Shown piece after piece: positions 22,859 through 29,403 of a stretch of 29,403 nt of DNA (positions within the stretch are counted from its first letter, which is position 1; every line of letters begins with the position of its first letter). Source of the stretch: Bacteroidales bacterium (GTDB lineage Bacteria; Bacteroidota; Bacteroidia; Bacteroidales; Marinilabiliaceae); assembly GCA_900766825.1 (NCBI GenBank), contig CAAFWU010000051.1, positions 1-29,403 on the forward strand, given 5' to 3'. A program made the position numbers and the translations under genes. The notes beneath the pieces were generated by a model, which saw only the letters and a program-made list of their open reading frames with translations, was not told the DNA's origin and did not search any database.

Positions 22859-24931
22859 ATGCTAACAAAACTAATAGCATACAAGTTTGCGGTCATTCTG
22901 CTGACCCTCTTTCCATTAGGCCTCGTAGCCCAAACACCCTTTTTACCCTCAACCAACGTACCCTTTCGTTGCGTTGAACTCGATTCTGTGTCTTCTCCAT
23001 CCCTCTCCTCCAAGGCACAACTCTCCCAATTCGCCATAAGTGTACCCATCGACCCATCCCTTGGCTCCATAACCCCCGCCGACGTTCAACCTCTCTCAGA
23101 TTCCAACGTTCTCATTTCCATCGCCTTCCATTGCCCCAATGCCACATCCATGAGCCTCTGGCTCTCCAGCGTCTCCATCCCACAAGGTGCCTCTCTCTCC
23201 GTCTCCGACCAATCTGGTGACCAAGCCTCCGATCTCGACCTATCCCAGCTCCCCAACATTCTGGCCTCAAACATTGTCTCTGGCACCACCATTCTTCTCC
23301 AATACGCTGGTCCCGCCAATCCCTTGCCATCCTTCACCGTCTCCCACGTTTTCTGTGGTTTCCAACCCCTCCCCAATGCCTCCAACCTCAAAAACCTTAA
23401 GTTAGCTGGAGAATACGGTTCCTCGGCAAGTTGCGAAGTCCCAGCCGCTTGCTTTGAAGACAACGACGCTCTCGCAGCACCACGCCGTGCCGTCTGTCGT
23501 CTCATCCTTAATGGAACCAACTTCGGCACAGGTCTCCTTGTCAATAACACAGCTCAGGATCGTGCTCCCCTTGTCATCACCTCTGCCCATGTGCTCGGCA
23601 CCTCGGCACCTGCCCTCAATAGCTGTCAAGCCCGTTTTGGGTTCGAGGAACCTCTTTGCCTCAACGGCTATGTCCAAAACTACTCCGATCTCGTCTCTGG
23701 TGCCACACTCGTAGCCTACGACCAACGCTCCGATGTAGCAATCATCCGACTCTCGCGTGCCCCATCTCTCGCCGCTCGTCCCTTTTGGGCTGGCTGGGCC
23801 AAAGACCTGTCCGTATCTCAACACGTCGTCTCTTTCCACCACCCCTATGGCGATGCCAAAAAAGTCTCTGTAAGTCAAACCGCTGCACCCTATAGCACCT
23901 TCAACAGCTCATTCCAAGGTTCAAAATTCCGAACCAAAGTCCATTGGCGCATTGCCCAGTGGACCTCTGGCTCCACCGAGGGTGGCTCCTCTGGTGCTCC
24001 TCTCTTCAATGCCAACGGACAAACCATCGGTGCCCTCTCCGGTGGCGATGCAACTTGCTCTTCTCCCATCAACGACTATTTCTGGATGTTAGGCGCCGTT
24101 GCCGATTTCTCGTCCGATGATCTACTCTCTGCTTCCCAAGCCCTCGACCCTCTCGGCAAAGGGCTCACCTCGCTCGATGGTCTCGAAGGACTGGCTCCCG
24201 ACAATGTCTCACTAACCAACATCCTTCAGAACTTCACCCCCAATCAAGAGGCCAACTATCTCCACTATCTTTCGACCGAAAATCCCACTGCCATCCAACC
24301 CTGTCTGCCCTTCAGCACATCCGCTTCCATCTGGACAATCAGAATCTATGGTTCGGACGTCATCTGCTCCAACACCTCAGCCAACGGACCCACGGTATCC
24401 GTCTCCGTTCGCACCCAACCCGATGGCCCCGACCTAGCCTCAGCTTCCAAACTGCTCAACTATTTCGCTTCTGCCGACAATGTAGTCGATTTCGTCCTAT
24501 CAAACCAAGTCTCCCTGCAGCCCGACACTCCTTATTATATTGTCGTCTCCCTCTCCAATGCCTCAGACTCCGATGTCCTTCCTCTCGTAGCCTTTTCCTC
24601 CAACTCGGTCCCCAGCCTCACCACCGACCCCGACCATAGCATTATGCTCTCCATGGTCACGTCCCTGTCCTCAACTCAAGCCATTACCAATATCACTCAG
24701 CAGGCTCAAGTCTCTGTCTCACAGTCCGATGGCACCATAACCATCTCAGGTGCAGAACTCAGGCTGGCCTCCCTCTTCGACCTCCAAGGTCGACTCGCAA
24801 CATCAGCCATTGCCCCCCACAATTCCCAATCACTCACCATAAATTCATGCCCATTGCCCTCTGGACTCTACATCCTCCGTGTGCTCAATAACAATGGACT
24901 GCAATCTTCGTTCAAAATAGTAATCTACTGA
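22859..24931 (+). CDS. Secreted trypsin-fold serine protease with type IX sorting tail
   Basis: A 690-residue exported peptidase. The signal peptide is about 1-24 (ending GLVAQ). An N-terminal region (25-205) probably forms a beta-rich prodomain. The S1 protease domain at about 208-420 carries the triad His244 (VITSAHVLG), Asp292 (SDVAIIRL) and Ser378 (TEGGSSGAPLFN). This layout, with paired Cys residues, resembles lysyl-endopeptidase-like S1 enzymes; cleavage specificity is not certain. A domain at about 455-620 looks beta-sandwich. The last ~75 residues (LASLFDLQGRL, PSGLYILRVLNNNG, FKIVIY) match the type A C-terminal sorting domain of the type IX secretion system, so it is likely released or surface-attached. 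The next gene starts 2 nt after the stop. Codons are very C-rich. Confidence 0.9.
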   Translation: MLTKLIAYKFAVILLTLFPLGLVAQTPFLPSTNVPFRCVELDSVSSPSLSSKAQLSQFAISVPIDPSLGSITPADVQPLSDSNVLISIAFHCPNATSMSLWLSSVSIPQGASLSVSDQSGDQASDLDLSQLPNILASNIVSGTTILLQYAGPANPLPSFTVSHVFCGFQPLPNASNLKNLKLAGEYGSSASCEVPAACFEDNDALAAPRRAVCRLILNGTNFGTGLLVNNTAQDRAPLVITSAHVLGTSAPALNSCQARFGFEEPLCLNGYVQNYSDLVSGATLVAYDQRSDVAIIRLSRAPSLAARPFWAGWAKDLSVSQHVVSFHHPYGDAKKVSVSQTAAPYSTFNSSFQGSKFRTKVHWRIAQWTSGSTEGGSSGAPLFNANGQTIGALSGGDATCSSPINDYFWMLGAVADFSSDDLLSASQALDPLGKGLTSLDGLEGLAPDNVSLTNILQNFTPNQEANYLHYLSTENPTAIQPCLPFSTSASIWTIRIYGSDVICSNTSANGPTVSVSVRTQPDGPDLASASKLLNYFASADNVVDFVLSNQVSLQPDTPYYIVVSLSNASDSDVLPLVAFSSNSVPSLTTDPDHSIMLSMVTSLSSTQAITNITQQAQVSVSQSDGTITISGAELRLASLFDLQGRLATSAIAPHNSQSLTINSCPLPSGLYILRVLNNNGLQSSFKIVIY

Positions 24932-24933
24932 CA

Positions 24934-25761
24934 ATGAAACCAATTCATACCCTCTGCCTCTTAGCTTCTCTCACCATTGCAGCTCTCTTGGTACTCTCCT
25001 CTTGCGCCAAAAGCAACCAAATGGTCGAAATTCAGACCCCATATGGCACCATGAAAGCCATCCTATACGATGACACCCCACGACACCGCGACAACTTTAT
25101 ACACTTGGCCCAAAATGGCAAATACGACTCCCTGCTCTTCCATCGTGTCGTCCGCGGTTTCATCATTCAGGGGGGAGACCCCGATTCTCGACATGCTTAC
25201 CCTTCCGACCGTCTCGGAAAAAACAGCATCGGTGACCCCATCGACGCCGAGATTCTCTATCCTACCCACTTCCACAAACGCGGTGCACTCTGTGCCGCAC
25301 GGGCTTCAGATGCAACCAACCCTCTTCGCAAAAGCAGCGGAAGCCAATTCTACATCGTTCAAGGTTCCCGACAAACAAATGCCGCCATCGACGAAGCCAT
25401 CGTTATCCACAACAACCAACGCCGACAGCAAATCTATCACGACATCCTTAAGTTCTACAACGACTCCCTCCAACTCCTCCAGAGCCAAGGCAAGGCTCAG
25501 GAACTCAGTGATTTGCAAATAAGCATCATCGAACGAGTCGAACAAGTCCTCAACGAACGAGGTCCCTTCGATGTCCCCGACGACATTCGTCACCTCTACA
25601 CCACCGAGGGCGGGCTCCCTCAACTCGATGGTGACTATACCGTCTTTGGCGAAGTCATCGACGGCCTCGATATCATCGACTCCATAGCATTCGCTCCTCT
25701 AACCAACCTCACCATGCGACCCGCCAACGACATTTGGATGGTCGTCCGTCTCGTCGACTAA
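24934..25761 (+). CDS. Cyclophilin-type peptidyl-prolyl isomerase, lipoprotein
   Basis: Catalyses cis-trans isomerisation at prolines during folding of exported proteins. The 275-residue precursor has a lipoprotein signal peptide (LVLSSCAKS), with the Cys at about 24, so it is envelope-anchored. The cyclophilin fold shows LFHRVVRGFIIQGGDPDS (about 69-86, with the catalytic Arg), SSGSQFYIVQG (about 140-150) and DGDYTVFGEVIDGLDIID near 230. Between the second and third motif lies a ~75-residue helical insertion (residues ~152-225) not present in small cyclophilins. It starts 2 nt after the protease stop and 37 nt before a second cyclophilin, so all are probably one operon. Confidence 0.92.
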   Translation: MKPIHTLCLLASLTIAALLVLSSCAKSNQMVEIQTPYGTMKAILYDDTPRHRDNFIHLAQNGKYDSLLFHRVVRGFIIQGGDPDSRHAYPSDRLGKNSIGDPIDAEILYPTHFHKRGALCAARASDATNPLRKSSGSQFYIVQGSRQTNAAIDEAIVIHNNQRRQQIYHDILKFYNDSLQLLQSQGKAQELSDLQISIIERVEQVLNERGPFDVPDDIRHLYTTEGGLPQLDGDYTVFGEVIDGLDIIDSIAFAPLTNLTMRPANDIWMVVRLVD

Positions 25762-25798
25762 TATCAACTTCACCATTCATCTAATTGAACATCAAATA

Positions 25799-26617
25799 AT
25801 GAAAAGGTACACTCTTCTCATTCTCATCATAACCCTCTTTCTCGCCAATATAAACACTTCACTCTCAACCGCCAATGCACAAACCATAAAGTTTGAGATT
25901 CAAACCAACATGGGCAACATGCGTGGCTTCCTCTATGATGACACTCCAGGTCATCGCGACGCCTTTGTCAAACTCGTTAAACAAGGCCATTTCGATGGCA
26001 CTCTCTTCTATCGTGTCGTCAAAGACTTTGTCATTCAAGGTGGTTCATCCGACTCCCGCAACGCCAAGCCAGGCAAACACATTGGCTACGGAAACGATGC
26101 CGTCAACATCGACTCCGAATTCAAAAAGAACTGTTTCCATAAATTCGGTGCCCTTTGTGCTCCTAGGCAGCCCGACAAAGTCAACGTCTTCAAGACATCC
26201 GATGTCTCGCAATTTTACATCGTCCGCGGTCGTGTCTACACCGATGACTATTTAACCAAATACGAAAACAGCATCAACATTCCCATAAAACGCCAACTCA
26301 AAAAAACGTACTACGAGCCTCATAAAGAGGAACTTGCTCAACTCAAAGAGACCGATAAACAAGCCTATAACACCCTTCTGCGAGACATTAAAGAACGCAT
26401 CGAAATGGAATACCGTGTCTCCAACTACAAACAGTTCTCCTCCGAACAGCGCCAAGCCTATACAACCATTGGCGGTGCCCCTCAACTCGACGGAGAATAC
26501 ACTGTCTTTGGTGAAATCACCGAGGGCCTTGACGTTATGGTCAAAATCAACGACCTCTCTGTCGATGTCAATTCACGCCCCTACACCGATGTCAAGATGA
26601 AAGTCATTATACTCTAA
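25799..26617 (+). CDS. Cyclophilin-type peptidyl-prolyl isomerase, second copy
   Basis: A 272-residue exported cyclophilin, paralogous to the gene just upstream. It has an ordinary signal peptide (about 1-27, ending TANAQ) without a lipobox Cys, so it is likely soluble in the periplasm. Motifs are LFYRVVKDFVIQGGSSDS (the catalytic Arg kept; FHR changed to FYR, GGD to GGS), DVSQFYIVRG and DGEYTVFGEITEGLDVM. The same insertion between motifs two and three is present but is richer in Lys and Glu. The stop overlaps the next start (TAATG at 26615-26619), implying translational coupling to the GH13 gene. The two paralogues probably arose by tandem duplication and then split between membrane-anchored and soluble forms. 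Confidence 0.92.
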   Translation: MKRYTLLILIITLFLANINTSLSTANAQTIKFEIQTNMGNMRGFLYDDTPGHRDAFVKLVKQGHFDGTLFYRVVKDFVIQGGSSDSRNAKPGKHIGYGNDAVNIDSEFKKNCFHKFGALCAPRQPDKVNVFKTSDVSQFYIVRGRVYTDDYLTKYENSINIPIKRQLKKTYYEPHKEELAQLKETDKQAYNTLLRDIKERIEMEYRVSNYKQFSSEQRQAYTTIGGAPQLDGEYTVFGEITEGLDVMVKINDLSVDVNSRPYTDVKMKVIIL

Positions 26618-28572
26618 TGCAACACTTTAATCCCATCCCCCCTGTCGTCGTTTCCAACAACCCCGATACCAACATATCCGTCTCATCTGTCAACCCTCCA
26701 TCATGGTGGGTTGGCATGACTGACCCCTCTCTTACCATCTTAGTCTCTGGTCACAACGTCGCTCTCGCACGCCCATCTGTCAGCCCCAACTCTGGCATTT
26801 CCATTAAGAGAACGGTCCTAACAGACAGCGTCAACCATATGTTCATCGAGGTCGAACTCGACCCTCAAGCTGAGCCCTCAACGCCATCATTCCAACTAAC
26901 CTACGGCTCGCAGGTCGTCGCACAATTCCCCTTCCAACTCCTCACTCGTCGCAAAGGTTCCGCCCAACGTGTTGGCTTCGATCAGTCCGATGCCGTCTAC
27001 CTCGCTATGCCCGATCGTTTCGCCAACGATCCTAACTATCAAGTCCCATCCGATGCCCATTTGCTCGAGTCCGAAGACCGCAATAACCCCTACGGGCGCC
27101 ACGGTGGCAACCTCGATGGTATCCGCAAACATATCGACTACATCTATTCGCTCGGCATGACCGCTCTCTGGCTTACTCCAGTCCTCGCCAACAACATGCC
27201 CCAGCAATCCTATCACGGCTACGCCATTACAGACTTTTATTCCGTCGACCCACGGCTCGGTTCTCTTTCCAGTCTCCGCATGCTCGTCGCCTCGCTCCAC
27301 CAAAGAGGCATGAAGTTCATCATGGACCTAGTCGTAAACCATTGCGGCACAAACCATCCATGGCTTGCCAGCGCTCCATCTTCATCGTGGTTCTGCTCAT
27401 GGGGCGGTCAACCTTGGCAAACCAACTATGCTCCACAAGTCGTTGCCGACATACATGCCGCCAAAATCGACCGACTCCAAACCATCAACGGCTGGTTCGA
27501 CGTCTCTATGGCCGATCTAAACATGGCCGACCCTCTCCTTGCTCAGTACATGGCACAAGTCGCCATCTGGTGGATCGAAATGGCCGACCTCGATGGTATC
27601 CGAATGGACACCTACCCCTATGCCCATCACCTCGGCATGTCCATCTGGACCCAACGCATCCAACGTGAATACCCCAACTTCAGCATTGTCGGCGAAACAT
27701 GGGTCGGTTCGCCAGCACAGTTAGCCCCATGGCAACGCGGTGGGGTAGGGCAGCATCTCATGACCTCACAACTACAGTTCACCATGGATTTCCCTCTTCA
27801 AGATGCCCTAACCGACCTCATCCGACCCTCTGGCTCCGTAAGCAAACTCTACCACACCATCGCTTCCGATGTAGTCTATGCCAACCCCAACGACATGCTC
27901 ATCTTCCTCGACAATCACGACACTGGTCGAGCCCTATCAACAGCAAACAACAACATAGACTCTCTCAAACTAACCCTAGCATGCCTTGCCACAATGCGAG
28001 GCATACCCCAACTACTCTACGCCACCGAAATGCTCATGGCTGGCAGCGCCGCCAACGGTCATGCCGACATCCGCCGAGACATGCCCGGCGGGTGGTCCAA
28101 CGACAAACAAGATTGGTTCGCCGCCGCTGCCGAATCCCTCTCTCCACAACAAAACACCCCCTCTACCACCAAACCCACAAAACTCCACAAGAACGCCCAA
28201 ACACATTCCATAGCAGTCAATAACTTCCCACTCGAGCAGCGCCAGCAATTCTATGCCTACGTTGCCCGACTCTTCACCTTTCGCAAAAAGTGCCCAACCA
28301 TCCATTATGGCACACTAATCCATTTCCTACCACAAGACAACATATATGTCTACTTCCGCATCCTCCCCAACCATCCAACAATCCTAACCATTCTAAACGC
28401 CCAGCCCAAACGCAAAACCCTAAAGCTCCAGCGTTTCCAAGAATGCATAGGTGAATCACTAACTGGTCAAGACATAATCTCAGGTCGCAAATTTCGCCAA
28501 GCCACCAAACTAACCCTTTCCCCCCGCACCCCCCTAATAATCCAAATCCCATCCCCAACCCTGCACCCCTAA
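26617..28572 (+). CDS. GH13 alpha-glucan hydrolase, SusA/cyclomaltodextrinase-like
   Basis: Hydrolyses alpha-1,4-linked glucans or cyclodextrins. The 651 residues comprise an N-terminal beta domain of the cyclomaltodextrinase type (about 5-110; NPPSWWVGM), the catalytic barrel (about 120-545) and a C-terminal beta domain. The four GH13 regions are complete: MDLVVNH (236-242), DGIRMDTYPY (nucleophile D331), IVGETW (acid/base E360) and FLDNHD (D435). Relatives such as SusA are periplasmic, yet no signal peptide precedes the first domain, and upstream codons in this frame do not encode one. The enzyme is therefore predicted to be cytoplasmic. A low-complexity Thr/Lys/Gln/Pro insertion (about 505-530) lies before the C-terminal domain. 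Translation is coupled to the cyclophilin by TAATG. Hairpin 28610-28643 may end the operon. Confidence 0.92.
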   Translation: MQHFNPIPPVVVSNNPDTNISVSSVNPPSWWVGMTDPSLTILVSGHNVALARPSVSPNSGISIKRTVLTDSVNHMFIEVELDPQAEPSTPSFQLTYGSQVVAQFPFQLLTRRKGSAQRVGFDQSDAVYLAMPDRFANDPNYQVPSDAHLLESEDRNNPYGRHGGNLDGIRKHIDYIYSLGMTALWLTPVLANNMPQQSYHGYAITDFYSVDPRLGSLSSLRMLVASLHQRGMKFIMDLVVNHCGTNHPWLASAPSSSWFCSWGGQPWQTNYAPQVVADIHAAKIDRLQTINGWFDVSMADLNMADPLLAQYMAQVAIWWIEMADLDGIRMDTYPYAHHLGMSIWTQRIQREYPNFSIVGETWVGSPAQLAPWQRGGVGQHLMTSQLQFTMDFPLQDALTDLIRPSGSVSKLYHTIASDVVYANPNDMLIFLDNHDTGRALSTANNNIDSLKLTLACLATMRGIPQLLYATEMLMAGSAANGHADIRRDMPGGWSNDKQDWFAAAAESLSPQQNTPSTTKPTKLHKNAQTHSIAVNNFPLEQRQQFYAYVARLFTFRKKCPTIHYGTLIHFLPQDNIYVYFRILPNHPTILTILNAQPKRKTLKLQRFQECIGESLTGQDIISGRKFRQATKLTLSPRTPLIIQIPSPTLHP

Positions 28573-28596
28573 TCCCCCGCAAAAAAAGTTAAATAA

Positions 28597-28890
28597 GGTA
28601 GTGTCTCCGTATTTTGGAGGGCGCACCCGCGCCCTCCAAAATAGAGTCAGGTAGTGATCCTGTAGCACAGCGGGCGCGACCGCGCCCACCCCTAAAAAAA
28701 ACAAAGCAGAACAAGTCAGTTCTCCCGTAACACATTTGTCGCGCCCGCACCCTCCCAAATAGAGTAAGGTAGTTCTCCCTTAGCACAGCGACCGCGACCG
28801 CGCCCCCCCCAAAAAAAGCAAAACAAACCAGTTCTCCAGAAACACATCAGGCGCGACCGCGCCCCCTCACACCCCCACCAACAAAAAAAA
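28597..28890. repeat. Cluster of degenerate GC-palindromic repeats
   Basis: About five related units occur here. Each begins with a variant of GGTAGTTCTCC or TCAGTTCTCC (28597, 28650, 28716, 28768, 28828). AGCACA or ACACAT comes next, then a palindromic core of the type GGGCGC-GACC-GCGCCC (28621, 28672, 28740, 28791, 28850), then a C-run and an A-run. Alternate units are more alike: 28650 and 28768 are 118 nt apart and share GGTAGT..TCC.GTAGCACAGCG-type sequence, while 28716 and 28828 share CAGTTCTCC...AACACAT. Spacing is about 53-67 nt. Reading frames across this stretch are repeat artefacts and no gene is called. Another copy of the core lies at 19156. Confidence 0.75.
28610..28643 (+). terminator. 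15-bp perfect hairpin after the GH13 gene
   Basis: TATTTTGGAGGGCGC (28610-28624) pairs perfectly with GCGCCCTCCAAAATA (28629-28643) around ACCC. There is no T-run behind it, so factor-independent termination is uncertain. The GGGCGC core also makes it the first member of the repeat cluster, and it may serve both roles or neither. Confidence 0.5.
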
Positions 28891-28967
28891 CACCCCCGCC
28901 AACTACCAGTCCCCCAATCCATTACCCCCAACGCCCCCAAACTCTCTAAAAAAAACTTCCCCGAAAA
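28891..28967. other. C/A-rich spacer before the rRNA promoters
   Basis: The plus strand here is almost free of G and consists of C- and A-runs. No gene, repeat or hairpin is seen. Confidence 0.5.
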
Positions 28968-28999
28968 TTTGGAAATAAAAAACCAACCCCCTACCTTTG
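28968..28999 (+). promoter_or_regulatory. rRNA promoter P1
   Basis: TTTG (28968-28971), a 20-nt spacer, then TACCTTTG (28992-28999). Both boxes match the Bacteroidota sigma-ABfr consensus exactly. It lies about 300 nt before the 16S start and is followed by CACTCGCTTTCGG. Confidence 0.85.
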
Positions 29000-29107
29000 C
29001 ACTCGCTTTCGGAAAGGAACTCCACTCCGAAATCTACTTCAAGCCGACAAACGTAAGGTTCAAACACAAAACCAACCGCCAGTCGAAAAAAAAACTTGAA
29101 AAAAGAT

Positions 29108-29140
29108 TTGGAGCGAAACAAAAAAAGTTCTTACCTTTGC
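29108..29140 (+). promoter_or_regulatory. rRNA promoter P2
   Basis: TTTG (29108-29111), a 21-nt spacer, then TACCTTTG (29133-29140). The -7 box is identical to that of P1, 141 nt downstream of it. An A-rich stretch (29079-29106) precedes it, like an UP element. The 5' leader from here to 16S is about 150 nt. Confidence 0.85.
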
Positions 29141-29192
29141 AACCGCAAGTCTGAAAAGCGACAGCGATTCTGAAAACAAACAGAACGTAAAA

Positions 29193-29210
29193 GTTCTTTG
29201 ACATAATGAG
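29193..29210 (+). promoter_or_regulatory. boxA-like antitermination site in the rRNA leader
   Basis: GTTCTTTGACATAATGAG resembles the boxA element of bacterial rRNA leaders (E. coli rrn: TGCTCTTTAACA), bound by NusB/NusE to prevent premature termination. It lies about 100 nt before 16S, in the right transcript region. Confidence 0.6.
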
Positions 29211-29236
29211 ATAGCACCAAAGAGGAACAGCCTTAA

Positions 29237-29252
29237 GTGCTCGTGAGAGCAC
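29237..29252 (+). promoter_or_regulatory. GNRA-capped hairpin in the rRNA leader
   Basis: GTGCTC (29237-29242) pairs with GAGCAC (29247-29252) around GTGA, a GNRA tetraloop. It follows the boxA-like site by 26 nt. It may be a boxB-like element or part of the processing stem of pre-16S. Confidence 0.6.
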
Positions 29253-29295
29253 AAAAGGAATAGGCCCCAAAAGATACAAAACAAAAAAAAGTCAT

Positions 29296-29403
29296 ACAAC
29301 GAAGAGTTTGATCCTGGCTCAGGATGAACGCTAGCGACAGGCCTAACACATGCAAGTCGAGGGGCAGCAGGAAGTAGCAATACTTTGCTGGCGACCGGCG
29401 CAC
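29296..29403 (+). rRNA. 16S ribosomal RNA, 5' end (partial)
   Basis: GAAGAGTTTGATCCTGGCTC starts at 29301 and is the universal 16S 5' region (primer 27F site), followed by AGGATGAACGCTAGCGACAGG and CACATGCAAGTCGAGGGGCA. The run from GCTAGCGACAGGCCTAAC to GGCGACCGGCGCAC at the window edge is typical of Bacteroidales. The mature 5' end is placed about five bases before GAAGAG by analogy with E. coli. Only ~105 nt are present. Two promoters and a leader lie upstream, so this is probably the start of a complete rRNA operon. Confidence 0.97.

Noticed and set aside
28597..28890. Possible CRISPR array
   Set aside because: Units are degenerate, spacers are not unique sequences of constant length, and no cas gene is present.
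28534..28940. Several minus-strand frames with recurring peptide patterns
   Set aside because: The recurrence comes from the DNA repeat cluster; the frames are different phases of the same units.

Overview
The window comes from a Bacteroidales bacterium, probably an uncultured gut or rumen lineage. The 3' edge runs into the first ~105 nt of a 16S rRNA gene with a Bacteroidales-type 5' sequence. Several upstream regions carry the Bacteroidota promoter pattern (-33 TTTG, -7 TAnnTTTG). Protein content agrees: an ECF sigma factor with a hydrophobic tail, type IX-secretion-like C-terminal tails, a lipoprotein with an acidic run after the lipid-anchor Cys, and a SusA-like GH13. Shine-Dalgarno sequences are mostly absent.

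Layout. (1) 1-1420: an AT-rich accessory patch with a 5'-truncated IS3-type transposase, hairpins and two small unrecognised genes (136 aa with a Tyr/Arg/Ser-rich tail; 52 aa, very acidic). (2) 1445-21420: almost entirely minus strand. It holds an EtfB-EtfA-acyl-CoA dehydrogenase cluster, tex, 5-formyl-THF cyclo-ligase behind a structured leader, purA, an ECF sigma / hemerythrin (RIC-like) / LuxR-type regulator group, a secreted GH5 cellulase, a lipoprotein coupled to argH, argE and argB homologues, a Nudix hydrolase and asnS. (3) 21751-28572: plus strand. A surface-type lipoprotein with its own terminator is followed by a tight four-gene run: S1 serine protease with a type IX tail, two exported cyclophilin PPIases, and a GH13 enzyme without a signal peptide. 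(4) 28573-29403: a cluster of GC-palindromic repeats (one more copy lies at 19156), two tandem rRNA promoters, a leader with a boxA-like site and a GNRA hairpin, and the 16S start.

How it fits together. The arg genes form part of arginine synthesis, which in Bacteroidota uses N-succinylated intermediates. Etf plus acyl-CoA dehydrogenase form one electron-transfer unit. The sigma/RIC/LuxR group looks like a stress-response module. The plus-strand run groups exported hydrolysis and folding functions. The plus strand is rich in C and poor in G throughout, so the minus-strand genes probably lie on the leading strand, and the plus-strand run and rRNA operon may be transcribed head-on to replication.

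No complete mobile element, CRISPR array or tRNA gene was seen. No whole new system can be claimed; the best leads are the palindromic repeat family, the small-gene pair, the sigma/RIC/LuxR module, and the protease-cyclophilin-cyclophilin-GH13 operon.
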